A stretch of DNA of 20,430 nucleotides from Candidatus Nanopelagicaceae bacterium (lineage in GTDB: Bacteria > Actinomycetota > Actinomycetes > Nanopelagicales > Nanopelagicaceae): assembly GCA_947440735.1 (NCBI GenBank), contig CANESA010000001.1, positions 1 through 20,430 on the forward strand, given 5' to 3'. Positions within the stretch are counted from its first letter, which is position 1, and every line of letters begins with the position of its first letter. The position numbers and the translations under genes were made by a program. A model generated the notes under the pieces. The model searched no databases. It had not been told where the DNA came from and saw only the letters and a list, made by a program, of their open reading frames with translations. Shown piece after piece: positions 1 to 8,954 of the stretch.

Positions 1-842
1 ACCTGCGAAGGTTTAGCATCTGCAACCGCTGCACTCATGACCAGGACGTCACATTGATCAAATTCTTTCTCTACATGGCTAAACATTTCTTCCGCCGTGC
101 TTACTCTTATGCAACGGATTCCTGATGGATCAGGTAACTCACTATTTGCAAGGATGAGAGTGACATCAGCACCTCGGCGGGATGCTGCGCGAGCGATTGA
201 ATACCCTTGCTTACCTGAAGAACGATTGCCAATATATCGAATTGGATCCAGTGGCTCACGAGTGCCACCTGCCGTCACTAGTATTTTTCGTCCAAGGAGA
301 TCATGGACGGGATTCGCGATTGAATTGAATTCGGCGAGAATGCGTGAAGTTTCAGGGAATCGACCAACGCCAACATCTTTTCCAGTCAGTCGCCCATGAT
401 CAGGATCCATAACAAAGAATCCACGGTCGCGAAGAAGCTGAACATTTGCTTGTGTTGCCGGATTAGACCACATCGCCGGATGCATTGCAGGAACGATAAG
501 TTTCGGCGCTGCACTTGCAAGAATCGTATTGGTGAGCAAATCATCTGCACGACCTTGCGCGATGCGAGCAATTAAATCTGCAGTTGCTGGTGCGATGATG
601 ATGAAATCACTTGCACTTCCCAATGAAACATGTCTTACTTCGTCGACCTTCTCCCACACCGTTGTCGTTACCGGACGGCCCGAGAGAGCTTCCCACGTTG
701 CTCTACCTACGAAGTTGAGGCTAGATGGAGTTGGAATGACAGTAACGCCGAATCCTTGATCTTGAAGACGACGAAGGAGATCGCAGGATTTATAGGCAGC
801 AATTCCACCACCAACGCCAAGAATTACTTCGCGTGTGGACAC
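1..842 (-). CDS. coaBC: Bifunctional phosphopantothenoylcysteine decarboxylase / phosphopantothenate-cysteine ligase, 3' end outside window
   Basis: CoaBC joins cysteine to 4'-phosphopantothenate and then decarboxylates the product to 4'-phosphopantetheine, two steps of coenzyme A synthesis in the cytosol. I translated this frame by hand; it stays open for 280 codons to the window edge. The flavoprotein CoaC half shows GGGIAAYKS near residues 9-17, FVGRATWEALSG, RHVSLG with the expected His, APATADLIARIAQGRADDLL, and PAMHPAMWSNPATQ. The CoaB half begins near residue 197 with VTAGGTREPLDPIRYIGNRSSG and reaches AAVADAKPS at the edge. About 280 of the usual ~400 residues are present. The start is a GTG at 842, preceded by AGGAAA (852-857) at 9 bases spacing. 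It lies 19 bases after rpoZ, the usual actinobacterial neighbour, and is probably co-transcribed with it. Confidence 0.95.
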   Translation of the reverse strand, partial: MSTREVILGVGGGIAAYKSCDLLRRLQDQGFGVTVIPTPSSLNFVGRATWEALSGRPVTTTVWEKVDEVRHVSLGSASDFIIIAPATADLIARIAQGRADDLLTNTILASAAPKLIVPAMHPAMWSNPATQANVQLLRDRGFFVMDPDHGRLTGKDVGVGRFPETSRILAEFNSIANPVHDLLGRKILVTAGGTREPLDPIRYIGNRSSGKQGYSIARAASRRGADVTLILANSELPDPSGIRCIRVSTAEEMFSHVEKEFDQCDVLVMSAAVADAKPSQ

Positions 843-861
843 GAGATACGTTTCCTAGTGG

Positions 862-1113
862 TTACTTAACTGCTGGATCGAGATTTTCAATGGTCAAGAG
901 ACCTTCGTTGATTTCACGAAGAGCAATTGATAGCGGCTTCTCGTGAACGTGTGTCTCGACCAATGGTCCGACATATTCAAGGAGACCCTCACCGAGCTGC
1001 GAATAATATGCGTTGATCTGTCGCGCTCTCTTAGCTGCGTAAAGCACGAGGCTATATTTCGATCCGCTCTTATCGAGAAGTTCGTCGATTGGTGGATTGG
1101 TGATTCCGTCCAT
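862..1113 (-). CDS. rpoZ: DNA-directed RNA polymerase omega subunit
   Basis: Omega is the small accessory subunit of RNA polymerase that helps fold and hold beta-prime. The 83-residue product carries the family signature [10 protein letters not shown] at residues 4-13, then [17 protein letters not shown] (18-34) and [11 protein letters not shown] near 58-68. The length is normal for actinobacterial omega. The ATG at 1113 has a strong Shine-Dalgarno, AGGAGG at 1119-1124, 5 bases upstream. It follows the mIHF-guanylate kinase gene after 40 bases and precedes coaBC, the standard actinobacterial order, so it is probably read with them. An AT-rich patch upstream (around 1123-1136) could hold an extra promoter, but I cannot assign hexamers. 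Identification is firm. Confidence 0.96.
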   Translation of the reverse strand: MDGITNPPIDELLDKSGSKYSLVLYAAKRARQINAYYSQLGEGLLEYVGPLVETHVHEKPLSIALREINEGLLTIENLDPAVK

Positions 1114-1118
1114 CAGTG

Positions 1119-1124
1119 CCTCCT
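1119..1124 (-). promoter_or_regulatory. Strong Shine-Dalgarno of rpoZ
   Basis: The minus strand reads AGGAGG 5 bases before the rpoZ ATG at 1113. It is one of the strongest ribosome binding sites in the window and fixes the rpoZ start. It contrasts with the upstream mIHF-guanylate kinase gene, which has no such site. Confidence 0.8.
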
Positions 1125-1153
1125 ATATTTTTAGCGCGTGGCAGACTCATTCT

Positions 1154-2038
1154 TTAAGACCGCTGCGAATGCGCCAATCTTATCAGGCTTGCAACCACAT
1201 GCTCGACCTGGTCATTGACCAGGATATGGTCGAAAAATGGCGATTGAGCCATCTCTTCTTGGGCCAGAGCAAGCCTCTCGGCCCTTCTCTCAGGAGAATC
1301 GGTGGCTCTTCCTTCTAATCGCGAAACGAGCTCTTCCCATGATGGTGACTCAAGAAAGACAAGAATTGCATCAGGCCAATTCGCCTTTACCTGCTTAGCT
1401 CCTTCAATATCAATTTCAAGGAGAACGTCCTTACCTTCCGAGAGTGCATCGAGAACAGGTTGTCGTGGAGTTCCGTAGCGCGCACCAGCAAAAGCAGCCC
1501 ACTCAAGAAAATAATTGTTAGTGATAGCACGATCAAATTCTTCATCGCTCATGTAGATGTAATCAACACCATGAGATTCCGTATGTCGCGGCTTACGTGT
1601 TGTTGCAGAGACGCTCACCCAAAAATCATTGTGCGCTCGAATCTCTTTGGAAACGGTACTTTTCCCAACTCCCCCAGGACCTGAGAGGACAACGAGGCTG
1701 CCATCATGCATCTTGTCTCGAGGAATCGCGAACTCCTTTATTAGTGCTCTGCGTTGATGATGTCCGAGACCCATGATTCGCCTCGTACGAGAGATGCCTA
1801 GTCTATCGAGAATTGAGATAGCTCTTACTTTTCCGACACCTGACATAGATTCAAGTAATTCAGAAACGCGCATTTTTGCAACTGCTTCATCGCTTGTAGA
1901 GAGTTCTACAACTTGTTCCACTGTGAGATTGCCAACTCTGACCTCTGCCTTTATTTCGGCTCGATGAGATCTGGAGATTCTTGCTTTTTCTAACGCTGCC
2001 GCACGTTCTGCTTCCGTGAGGACGGGCGGTTTTCTCAT
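1154..2038 (-). CDS. gmk: Fusion protein: actinobacterial integration host factor (mIHF) + guanylate kinase
   Basis: One 294-residue frame encodes two proteins that are separate neighbours in most Actinobacteria. Residues ~1-103 are a full-length mIHF, a DNA-binding and DNA-bending nucleoid protein: LTEAERAAALEKA (7-19), KMRVSELLESM (55-65), SGVGKVRAISILDRLGI (66-82), RTRRIMGLGHHQRRALI (84-100). Residues ~110-294 are guanylate kinase, which phosphorylates GMP to GDP with ATP: P-loop GPGGVGKST (120-128), SATTRKPR for GMP binding (144-151), FLEW (177-180), YGTPRQP (188-194), LLEIDIEGAKQVK (206-218). The linker is only about 7 residues. The P-loop has Gly where Ser is usual (GPSGVGKS). The start ATG at 2038 has no Shine-Dalgarno, and a possible leaderless promoter lies upstream. 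It follows pyrF by 25 bases and precedes rpoZ. Both domains look intact; whether the chain stays fused in the cell is unknown. Confidence 0.93.
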   Translation of the reverse strand: MRKPPVLTEAERAAALEKARISRSHRAEIKAEVRVGNLTVEQVVELSTSDEAVAKMRVSELLESMSGVGKVRAISILDRLGISRTRRIMGLGHHQRRALIKEFAIPRDKMHDGSLVVLSGPGGVGKSTVSKEIRAHNDFWVSVSATTRKPRHTESHGVDYIYMSDEEFDRAITNNYFLEWAAFAGARYGTPRQPVLDALSEGKDVLLEIDIEGAKQVKANWPDAILVFLESPSWEELVSRLEGRATDSPERRAERLALAQEEMAQSPFFDHILVNDQVEHVVASLIRLAHSQRS

Positions 2039-2044
2039 GACGAT

Positions 2045-2074
2045 AATCTAGAGGATCAGGGTGCTACTCGTGAA
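2045..2074 (-). promoter_or_regulatory. Candidate leaderless promoter of the mIHF-guanylate kinase gene
   Basis: On the minus strand TAGATT (2050-2045) fits the actinobacterial -10 pattern TANNNT and sits exactly 6 bases before the ATG at 2038, so transcription could begin at the start codon. TTCACG (2074-2069) lies 18 bases further upstream and matches TTGACA at 4 of 6 positions. The gene lacks a Shine-Dalgarno, which fits a leaderless message. The -35 overlaps the last codons of pyrF. Confidence 0.45.
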
Positions 2075-2768
2075 TGGAGGCAACTAATTGCGCGGCTCGT
2101 GCAGCCATCGCAGCCTTACCTTCACTCCAGCGAGATGTTATTGGACGACCGATCACTAAGAAATTTGCCCCCGCCCTCATAGCGTGCGCGGGCGTCATCG
2201 TGCGCATTTGGTCATCTCCACCTGCTTCATCCGCCGGACGAACACCCGGAGTGATGATCTCAACCGATTGCGGAATGACTGCGCGAATCGCTTCAATCTC
2301 GAGAGGCGAACAGACAATCGATGTTGCACCCGCATCCGTTGCGACGCGAGCCATGGAGACCGCCGTCTCTAGTGCGGGTTTTGCATATCCAAGATCAGAG
2401 AGATCAGAATCTGCAAGGGAAGTAAGGACGGTCACTGCAGTGATTGATGTAGTAGTCACGGCAGAGACTGCGGCGCTGATCATCGCAGCGCCTCCACTTG
2501 CATGGACCGTCAGGAATCGTGGGTGAAGATGGTCTACAACTCCTGCTGATTTCTTTACAGTGTTTGGAATATCGTGAAGCTTAAGATCTAGAAATATCGA
2601 TGCGCCACTTTCTCGGGCAATATTTTCGATGCCTGCAGATCCAAAGGTGAGAAAGAATTCGAGACCCAATTTATAGATATCAATACTCTCCCGAGTGGCA
2701 TCAATCCAAGCGCGCGCTGTATCAAAGTCAGAGGTATCGACTGCGAGAATTATTGGGGGTTGAGCCAT
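2064..2768 (-). CDS. pyrF: Orotidine 5'-phosphate decarboxylase, type 1 short form
   Basis: PyrF decarboxylates OMP to UMP, the last step of de novo pyrimidine synthesis. The 234-residue protein starts MAQPPIILAVDTSDFD and carries the catalytic Asp-Lys-Asp set in FLDLKLHDIPNTV (D61, K63, D66). A phosphate-binding region, FLVIGRPIT, lies near the C-terminus. Length and motif match the short type 1 enzymes, as in Escherichia and Bacillus. Well-studied actinobacterial PyrF proteins, such as those of Mycobacterium, are longer type 2 enzymes, so this is a variant worth noting. The ATG at 2768 follows the pyrD TAA with no base between, which suggests translational coupling. It is the last pyr gene of the operon. 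OMP is supplied by orotate phosphoribosyltransferase (pyrE), which is not in the window. Confidence 0.95.
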   Translation of the reverse strand: MAQPPIILAVDTSDFDTARAWIDATRESIDIYKLGLEFFLTFGSAGIENIARESGASIFLDLKLHDIPNTVKKSAGVVDHLHPRFLTVHASGGAAMISAAVSAVTTTSITAVTVLTSLADSDLSDLGYAKPALETAVSMARVATDAGATSIVCSPLEIEAIRAVIPQSVEIITPGVRPADEAGGDDQMRTMTPAHAMRAGANFLVIGRPITSRWSEGKAAMAARAAQLVASIHE

Positions 2769-3713
2769 TTACTTGGCGTCCTCTCGATGAGCGAAACCAA
2801 TAGCATCCTTAAGGGAAGTGAATCCCTTTGCAATCAAGAGCGCTGTGAGTTCGCGTTGAATACGAGGGATCGCCATTGGATCACCAAAACTTGCTGTACC
2901 TACTGAGACACCTGATGCACCGGCCAAAATAAGTTCGAGCGCATCACGTCCTGAAGTAACACCGCCCATTCCAAGGATTGGAACGTGGGGCATAGCGCTA
3001 TGCACTTGATAAATCGCGCGAACAGCAACGGGCCTGATTGCCGGCCCTGATAAACCACCAGTTTTTCCACCAAGGTGTGGCTTCATCGTGTCAAGATTTA
3101 TTACCATTCCAAGAACCGTATTTATCAGCGCCAATCCATCGGCGCCGGCATCTACAACTGCCGAGGCAATACTGGTGATATCTGTGACATCTGGAGTGAG
3201 TTTTGCAATGATCGGAATTTCTCCTCCGATAATTTTACGGACGCCATCTATTGCACGGGCAGCTGTATCTCGCTCACATGCGAAGACCATTCCACGATTT
3301 TCAACATTGGGACATGAAATATTTACTTCGAGTGCGCTAATTCCCGACACTGAACGAATCTTTCGGGCCAACATCGCGTACTCATCTGTGGTCTCACCAG
3401 CGATTGAAACAATGACGCGAGCACCTTTTTCCAATAGCCACGGAACATCCTGAGCTAAGAATTGATCAATACCGGGACCTTGAAGACCAATTGAATTGAG
3501 CATGCCCGACGGCGTCTCTGCCATTCGCGGTGTAGCGCGGCCATGTCTAGCTTTATTCATCACTGATTTAGTAACGACTGCTCCTATATCGCGAAGATCG
3601 AAGAATTGCGAGAGTTCTTTACCCGAACTTGCACAACCACTCGCAGTAAAAATCGGCGCAGGAAACCAGGCATTTCCTAGCGTTGTAGAGAAATCCAAGG
3701 ATGGCTGATTCAT
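2769..3713 (-). CDS. pyrD: Dihydroorotate dehydrogenase catalytic subunit, class 1B type
   Basis: PyrD oxidises dihydroorotate to orotate with FMN. The start is taken at 3713, where ATG overlaps the pyrK stop as ATGA, rather than at an upstream codon (3752) inside pyrK. This gives 314 residues beginning MNQPSLDFSTTLGN. The active-site base is Cys134 in LEVNISCPNVENRG, the class 1 position; class 2 enzymes use Ser. Other landmarks are SGCASSGKE near 25-33, NSIGLQGPG, IIAKLTPDVTDI, LINTVLGMVINL, and GMGGVTSGRDALE with the FMN phosphate site VGTASF after it. There is no N-terminal membrane extension of the class 2 kind. The adjacent pyrK supports an NAD-linked heterotetramer that passes electrons from FMN through a 2Fe-2S cluster and FAD to NAD. 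Streptomyces and Mycobacterium are thought to use quinone-linked class 2 enzymes here. Confidence 0.94.
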   Translation of the reverse strand: MNQPSLDFSTTLGNAWFPAPIFTASGCASSGKELSQFFDLRDIGAVVTKSVMNKARHGRATPRMAETPSGMLNSIGLQGPGIDQFLAQDVPWLLEKGARVIVSIAGETTDEYAMLARKIRSVSGISALEVNISCPNVENRGMVFACERDTAARAIDGVRKIIGGEIPIIAKLTPDVTDITSIASAVVDAGADGLALINTVLGMVINLDTMKPHLGGKTGGLSGPAIRPVAVRAIYQVHSAMPHVPILGMGGVTSGRDALELILAGASGVSVGTASFGDPMAIPRIQRELTALLIAKGFTSLKDAIGFAHREDAK

Positions 3714-4561
3714 TGAATACCAACGGGTGGGGTTTTTCCAACAAGATCCCACGCAACCGTACTTCCATCCATTACCGGACCGTTAATACATGAACGGAGC
3801 ATCGAGATTGAGCCTTCTTCATTCTTTACGGGTAGCACGCAGGTCATACAGATACCAATTCCGCATGCCATGGATTCTTCAACCGCACATTGGTGAACAA
3901 CATCTGTGCCATCTGTAATTTCAGAGATCGCTCGTAACATAGACATTGGACCGCACGAGTAGATCACATCAACAGAGCCTTGGGCTATAAGTGCGCGAAT
4001 TGGTGCGGTCACTCTTCCGTGTTCGCCCATTGAGCCATCTTCTGTAAATATCTTTAACGTTGAAGCACTTCGCTTACCCTCTAACGGAGCGTAAATCTTC
4101 GACCCTGTACTTGCCCCTAAGAGCATATCGACTTTGCATCCACGAGCCTTGAGAACTTCTGCTAACCCGAAGAGCGGTGCTGATCCGTATCCGCCTCCGA
4201 CAAGAAGGGCGTTGACAGGACTTGTAGGTATTCCAAAAGCTTTACCAAGAGGTGCGACGATATCTAACTCAACACCTTCTTCTTGCGCGCATAACCATTT
4301 AGATCCAGAGCCGAAAGGAGCGACAATTAACTCCATTGCTCCCCCAGATGCACTTCCATGGGTAATTCGTGAGATCGCAAAAGCCCTTCGCAGAATCATC
4401 TTCGATGTATCGCCTCCCACAGAAATAGCAACAAAGTTTCCTGGGCGACAGACTGAGGCAAGATCGCCAATAGCAAGAAGAAGCTGGTGGTAGGCCCCTA
4501 CTCGCTTATTACTTAAAATTGTTGCGTTGAGTTGAGCCGCGCTCTTGTTAATACTGCTCAT
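3710..4561 (-). CDS. pyrK: Dihydroorotate dehydrogenase electron transfer subunit
   Basis: PyrK carries FAD and a 2Fe-2S cluster and passes electrons from PyrD to NAD. The start is the ATG at 4561, which shares one base with the carB TGA (TGATG). An upstream TTG at 4576 lies inside carB and is less likely. The 283-residue protein has an FAD-binding patch RRAFAIS (58-64), a nucleotide-binding stretch LLVGGGYGSAPLFGLAE (119-135), a CGPMSML motif near 203, and four cluster cysteines, C233, C238, C241 and C258 (C-x4-C-x2-C-x16-C). All ligands are present, so the subunit looks functional. It lies between carB and pyrD and overlaps both, within the pyr operon. Paralogues in other electron transfer systems look similar, but the next-door class 1B pyrD settles the assignment. 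Confidence 0.94.
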   Translation of the reverse strand: MSSINKSAAQLNATILSNKRVGAYHQLLLAIGDLASVCRPGNFVAISVGGDTSKMILRRAFAISRITHGSASGGAMELIVAPFGSGSKWLCAQEEGVELDIVAPLGKAFGIPTSPVNALLVGGGYGSAPLFGLAEVLKARGCKVDMLLGASTGSKIYAPLEGKRSASTLKIFTEDGSMGEHGRVTAPIRALIAQGSVDVIYSCGPMSMLRAISEITDGTDVVHQCAVEESMACGIGICMTCVLPVKNEEGSISMLRSCINGPVMDGSTVAWDLVGKTPPVGIQ

Positions 4562-7500
4562 CAATCTCTCAACCAATCTTGAATTGGACGAACATCCAAG
4601 TCACCAGCTTGTAAGACCTTAATTCCTTCAACGGCTGCACTAAAGCCTGCTGTTGTAGTAATACACGGAATAGATCGCTGGATTGCCGCCGTTCGAATTG
4701 CCCATCCATCAGCTCTTGTTCCGCGTCCTACAGGGGTATTAATCACGAGATCTATCTCTCCCCCATTGAGCAGCTCAACAATCGTTTTCTCTCCATAGGG
4801 ACCTGAGCCTTCAGAGGCCTTGCGAACCCGTGCGGTCATTACATCATGAGAAGCGAGAAAATCTGCAGTGCCTGAAGTTGCAAAGAGTCTAAAACCAAGT
4901 GCGGCTAGAGACTTGGCAGGTGCTAGACCTGATTCCTTATCCTTATCAGCGAGAGAGACAAAAACTGATCCTGATTTTGGAAGTGAACCAAAGGCGCTGA
5001 TCTGACTCTTGGCATAGCTTGCGCCAAACGTTGAGGAGATACCCATGACTTCGCCTGTCGATCGCATTTCAGGTCCAAGTACTGCATCGACCCCTCTGCC
5101 ATCCATCCGCCTAAATCGGTTCCACGGCAGGACTGCTTCCTTCACTGAAATTCCCTTAGCAACACCATCGCCACTTTCAGGAAGTGTGTGATCTAGACGT
5201 AATTCGGCAATCGTAGAACCTACGGAGATCCGTGCGGCAGCTTTAGCAAGTGGTACACCAGTTGCTTTCGAGACAAAAGGAACGGTACGAGATGCACGAG
5301 GGTTTGCCTCTAAAACATAAAGTGTGTCAGCGGCCAACGCAAATTGAATATTGATGAGCCCGCGTACACCAACACCCTGAGCAATTTTCAGAGTTGCTTC
5401 ACGAATAAGAACAAGTTGTTCAGCAGAAATTGTCATTGCAGGTAGCACACAAGCACTATCTCCAGAGTGGATTCCCGCCTCTTCAATATGCTCCATCACT
5501 CCACCCAAAAATAGTTCTTCACCATCAAAGAGCGCATCAACATCTATCTCGATTGCGCTATCAAGGAAGCGATCCACTAAGACAGGGTGATCGGGAGTGA
5601 TATCTGTTGCGCGCGCAATAAAGGAAGAAAGGGATGCGTCATCGTAAACAATCTCCATTCCTCGACCACCAAGCACAAATGATGGACGCACGAGTACTGG
5701 ATAACCGATGCGATGTGCAATCTCAATCGCTTGCATCTGTGAGGATGCCATACCAAATTCAGGTGCTGTCAGATGTACCGACGCAAGTACATCTCCAAAT
5801 GCGCCACGCTCTTCAGCTAAATTGATTGCTTCAGGGCTTGTACCAAGGATTGTTACTCCAGCGGCTTTGAGTCCGGCTGCAAGACCCAGTGGAGTTTGTC
5901 CGCCTAACTGGGTGATGACGCCAAGCACAGGGCCAGCAAGCGTCTCTGCATGAACGACTTCTAATACATCTTCAAGAGTCAGTGGTTCAAAATAGAGTCG
6001 ATCACTTGTGTCGTAATCTGTCGACACCGTTTCAGGATTGCAGTTAATCATGATCGTTTCAAAGCCGGCTTCATGGAGAGTAAATGAAGCATGAACACAT
6101 GAATAATCGAATTCAATTCCTTGCCCGATGCGATTTGGGCCACTTCCGAGAATGATGACTGCAGGAGCAATTCTTGGCTTTACTTCACTCTCTTCTTCAT
6201 AGCTCGAGTAATAGTAGGGAGTAAATGCTTCGAATTCGGCGGCGCAGGTATCCACCGTTTTATATACAGGCCGGACGTTGAGATGGGCACGTGTCTTTCT
6301 AATTTCTTCTTCAGTGCTGCCTCTCAGGATCGCTATCTGACTATCTGAAAACCCGTGCTCTTTGGCATAGCGCATCGCTTCCACGGTGAGTTCACCTGGT
6401 TGTGCAATCTCGCGCGCCGCAACATTTATTGATTCGATCTGCGTAAGAAACCAGCGGTCGATTTTCGTCTTTTCATACACTTCTTCAACGCTCTTACCTG
6501 CCCAAAGAACTTGCTGGACCTGCTGCAAGCGGTACTCAGTTGGAATCGATATCTGATCCATCAACGCAGATATCCGAGATTCGGAAATTTTTTCAGGGAA
6601 GGTAAAGATCGACTCTTTTCTCTCCAATGACCGCATCGCCTTCATCAGCGCTTCCGGGAATGATCTACCAATAGCCATTGCTTCACCGACAGACTTCATC
6701 GTTGTAGTCAGTCGTGGATCTGCATCCTGGAACTTCTCGAAGGCAAATCTCGGAGCTTTCACAACAACATAATCAAGAGTGGGTTCAAATGAGGCGGGTG
6801 TGACCTTGGTGATGTCATTCTGAATCTCATCAAGGGTGTAGCCAATCGCAAGCTTTGTGGCGATCTTTGCGATAGGAAAACCCGTTGCCTTTGATGCCAG
6901 AGCACTCGACCGTGAAACGCGTGGGTTCATCTCGATCACAATGATGCGACCATCATCGGGATTGACTGCAAATTGAATATTGCAACCACCTGTCGCGACT
7001 CCGACTTCACGAATAATCTCAATCGAGAGGTTACGCAGCTTCTGAAATTCGACATCAGTTAATGTGAGGGCTGGTGCCACTGTAATTGAGTCACCAGTGT
7101 GAACGCCCATAGGATCAATGTTTTCGATAGAACAGACGATGACAACATTGTCGCTGGAATCACGCATGACCTCTAGCTCATACTCTTTCCATCCGATGAT
7201 GGACTCTTCGAGTAGCACCTCGGAGGTTGGGCTATGTCTCAAACCTGCACCAGCGATCTGGTGGAGTGACTCTTCATTAAAGGCAATACCTGAACCTAAG
7301 CCACCCATAGTGAAAGAAGGCCTAATAACGACTGGATAATTCAGTACCTTCACTGCTTCCAACACTTCATCCATCGTATGACAGACGACAGATTTTGCAG
7401 ATTCACCGCCAATTTTCTCAACGATCGTTCTAAATATCTCGCGATTCTCTCCTCGTTCGATTGCATCAACATCTGCGCCAATCAGGCGGACACCATAACG

Positions 7501-7827
7501 CTCTAACGTGCCAGCTTTGAAGAGAGAGATAGCGGCATTCAACGCAGTCTGTCCACCTAACGTCGCAAGAACGGCATCAGGTCGCTCTTTTGCGATAATT
7601 CGTTCGATAAATTCCTGTGTGATGGGTTCAATGTATGTTGCGTCAGCGAATTCAGGGTCGGTCATAATTGTTGCTGGGTTTGAATTTACAAGAACTACGC
7701 GAATACCTTCAGCTCTGAGAACGCGACATGCCTGTGTACCTGAATAATCAAATTCACATGCCTGGCCAATAACAATTGGTCCAGAACCAATGACGAGGAC
7801 AGATTTAATCGACGGATCGAGAGGCAT
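4561..7827 (-). CDS. carB: Carbamoyl-phosphate synthase large subunit
   Basis: CarB makes carbamoyl phosphate from bicarbonate, ATP and the ammonia delivered by CarA. The 1088-residue length is normal. The first ATP-grasp half starts [20 protein letters not shown] near residue 9, with [11 protein letters not shown] near 48 and [19 protein letters not shown] near 299. The second half repeats the pattern with [18 protein letters not shown] near 560, [12 protein letters not shown] near 599 and [19 protein letters not shown] near 844. The last ~140 residues are the allosteric MGS-like domain, from about [13 protein letters not shown] onward. The ATG at 7827 overlaps the carA TAA as TAATG. It is the fifth gene of the pyr operon. 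Carbamoyl phosphate also feeds arginine synthesis, so a single copy here would serve both pathways, but I cannot see the rest of the genome. Confidence 0.98.
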   Translation of the reverse strand: MPLDPSIKSVLVIGSGPIVIGQACEFDYSGTQACRVLRAEGIRVVLVNSNPATIMTDPEFADATYIEPITQEFIERIIAKERPDAVLATLGGQTALNAAISLFKAGTLERYGVRLIGADVDAIERGENREIFRTIVEKIGGESAKSVVCHTMDEVLEAVKVLNYPVVIRPSFTMGGLGSGIAFNEESLHQIAGAGLRHSPTSEVLLEESIIGWKEYELEVMRDSSDNVVIVCSIENIDPMGVHTGDSITVAPALTLTDVEFQKLRNLSIEIIREVGVATGGCNIQFAVNPDDGRIIVIEMNPRVSRSSALASKATGFPIAKIATKLAIGYTLDEIQNDITKVTPASFEPTLDYVVVKAPRFAFEKFQDADPRLTTTMKSVGEAMAIGRSFPEALMKAMRSLERKESIFTFPEKISESRISALMDQISIPTEYRLQQVQQVLWAGKSVEEVYEKTKIDRWFLTQIESINVAAREIAQPGELTVEAMRYAKEHGFSDSQIAILRGSTEEEIRKTRAHLNVRPVYKTVDTCAAEFEAFTPYYYSSYEEESEVKPRIAPAVIILGSGPNRIGQGIEFDYSCVHASFTLHEAGFETIMINCNPETVSTDYDTSDRLYFEPLTLEDVLEVVHAETLAGPVLGVITQLGGQTPLGLAAGLKAAGVTILGTSPEAINLAEERGAFGDVLASVHLTAPEFGMASSQMQAIEIAHRIGYPVLVRPSFVLGGRGMEIVYDDASLSSFIARATDITPDHPVLVDRFLDSAIEIDVDALFDGEELFLGGVMEHIEEAGIHSGDSACVLPAMTISAEQLVLIREATLKIAQGVGVRGLINIQFALAADTLYVLEANPRASRTVPFVSKATGVPLAKAAARISVGSTIAELRLDHTLPESGDGVAKGISVKEAVLPWNRFRRMDGRGVDAVLGPEMRSTGEVMGISSTFGASYAKSQISAFGSLPKSGSVFVSLADKDKESGLAPAKSLAALGFRLFATSGTADFLASHDVMTARVRKASEGSGPYGEKTIVELLNGGEIDLVINTPVGRGTRADGWAIRTAAIQRSIPCITTTAGFSAAVEGIKVLQAGDLDVRPIQDWLRD

Positions 7828-8954
7828 TAGAGTGCGCCAGCCTTTCGTGGAAACTTCTCCATCATTGATACAAATTGATCGAAGAGGTAGGCCGCATCGT
7901 GCGGACCTGCAGCAGCTTCCGGATGGTACTGAACGCTAAAAGCGCCGCGTTCAAGAAGTTCGAGACCTTCCACAACATCATCATTGAGGCAGACATGTGT
8001 CACGCGACCCGGTCCGAAAACTGTTGAGAATTGGCCATCCGTTGGTGCTTGAATCGCAAAACCGTGGTTATGAGATGTAATTTCTACTTTGCCGTTTCGC
8101 TTGTCGATGACAGGCTGATTAATTCCGCGATGTCCAAATTGTAATTTGTAGGTTTCAAATCCAAGGGCTCTTCCAAGGATCTGGTGGCCAAAACAAATTC
8201 CGAAGATTGGAATTTCTTCCAGAAGTAGCTCGCGGACAAGGCCCACCGTTTCAGTCATTGTTGCTGGATCGCCAGGGCCATTGGAGAGAAATACTCCATC
8301 CGGGTTGAGCGCCATAATCTCCGCAAATGATGAGTCATAGGGAACTACATGAGTTTCGATTCCTCGTTCAGACATTGCACGTGGCGTCGCACCCTTAATA
8401 CCCAGATCTACGGCCACCACTTTAAATTTCTTTTCACCCTTAGCCGCAATCGTGTAGATCTCAGGTGTAGAAACATCTGCGCTGAGGAACGATCCGACCA
8501 TTTGGCCACTCTTGCGCACTTCAATCACCATCTCTTCGCGAGAGAGTTCGAGATCAGAAAATATTCCAACCCGCATCGCTCCGCGGTCGCGCAAATGTCG
8601 AGTCAAAGCGCGTGTATCAATTCCGGAAATTCCCACAATATTCTGTTCAACAAGGACATCAACAAGGTCAATTTCACTCCGCCAATTACTAGTAATTGGT
8701 GAAGGATTTCTTACTACGAAACCAGAAACCCAAATCTTTGAGCTTTCGTTATCGTAAGCGTTCATTCCAGTGTTGCCGATATGCGGAGCAGTCATTACTA
8801 CGACTTGGCGATGATAAGAAGGATCAGTAAGGGTCTCCTGATATCCAGTCATTCCAGTTTGAAATACTGCTTCACCAAAAGTGCGACCAGTGGCACCCCA
8901 ACTCTTTCCTTCAAAGATGCGGCCATCATCGAGAACGAGAAATGCTTTACTCAT
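7827..8954 (-). CDS. carA: Carbamoyl-phosphate synthase small (glutaminase) subunit
   Basis: CarA hydrolyses glutamine and channels the ammonia to CarB. The 375-residue protein has the N-terminal CarA domain ([33 protein letters not shown]) and a class I glutamine amidotransferase domain from about residue 177. The triad is complete: Cys254 in [11 protein letters not shown], and His344 and Glu346 in [19 protein letters not shown] near 296 is also conserved. The ATG at 8954 overlaps the pyrC stop as ATGA, and the stop overlaps carB, so translation of the three genes is probably coupled. Length and motifs are ordinary for the family. Confidence 0.98.
   Translation of the reverse strand: MSKAFLVLDDGRIFEGKSWGATGRTFGEAVFQTGMTGYQETLTDPSYHRQVVVMTAPHIGNTGMNAYDNESSKIWVSGFVVRNPSPITSNWRSEIDLVDVLVEQNIVGISGIDTRALTRHLRDRGAMRVGIFSDLELSREEMVIEVRKSGQMVGSFLSADVSTPEIYTIAAKGEKKFKVVAVDLGIKGATPRAMSERGIETHVVPYDSSFAEIMALNPDGVFLSNGPGDPATMTETVGLVRELLLEEIPIFGICFGHQILGRALGFETYKLQFGHRGINQPVIDKRNGKVEITSHNHGFAIQAPTDGQFSTVFGPGRVTHVCLNDDVVEGLELLERGAFSVQYHPEAAAGPHDAAYLFDQFVSMMEKFPRKAGAL

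Noticed and set aside
2074..2526. 150-codon plus-strand open frame opposite pyrF
   Set aside because: It is antisense to pyrF, whose catalytic motif is clear. There is no recognisable domain and no ribosome binding site.
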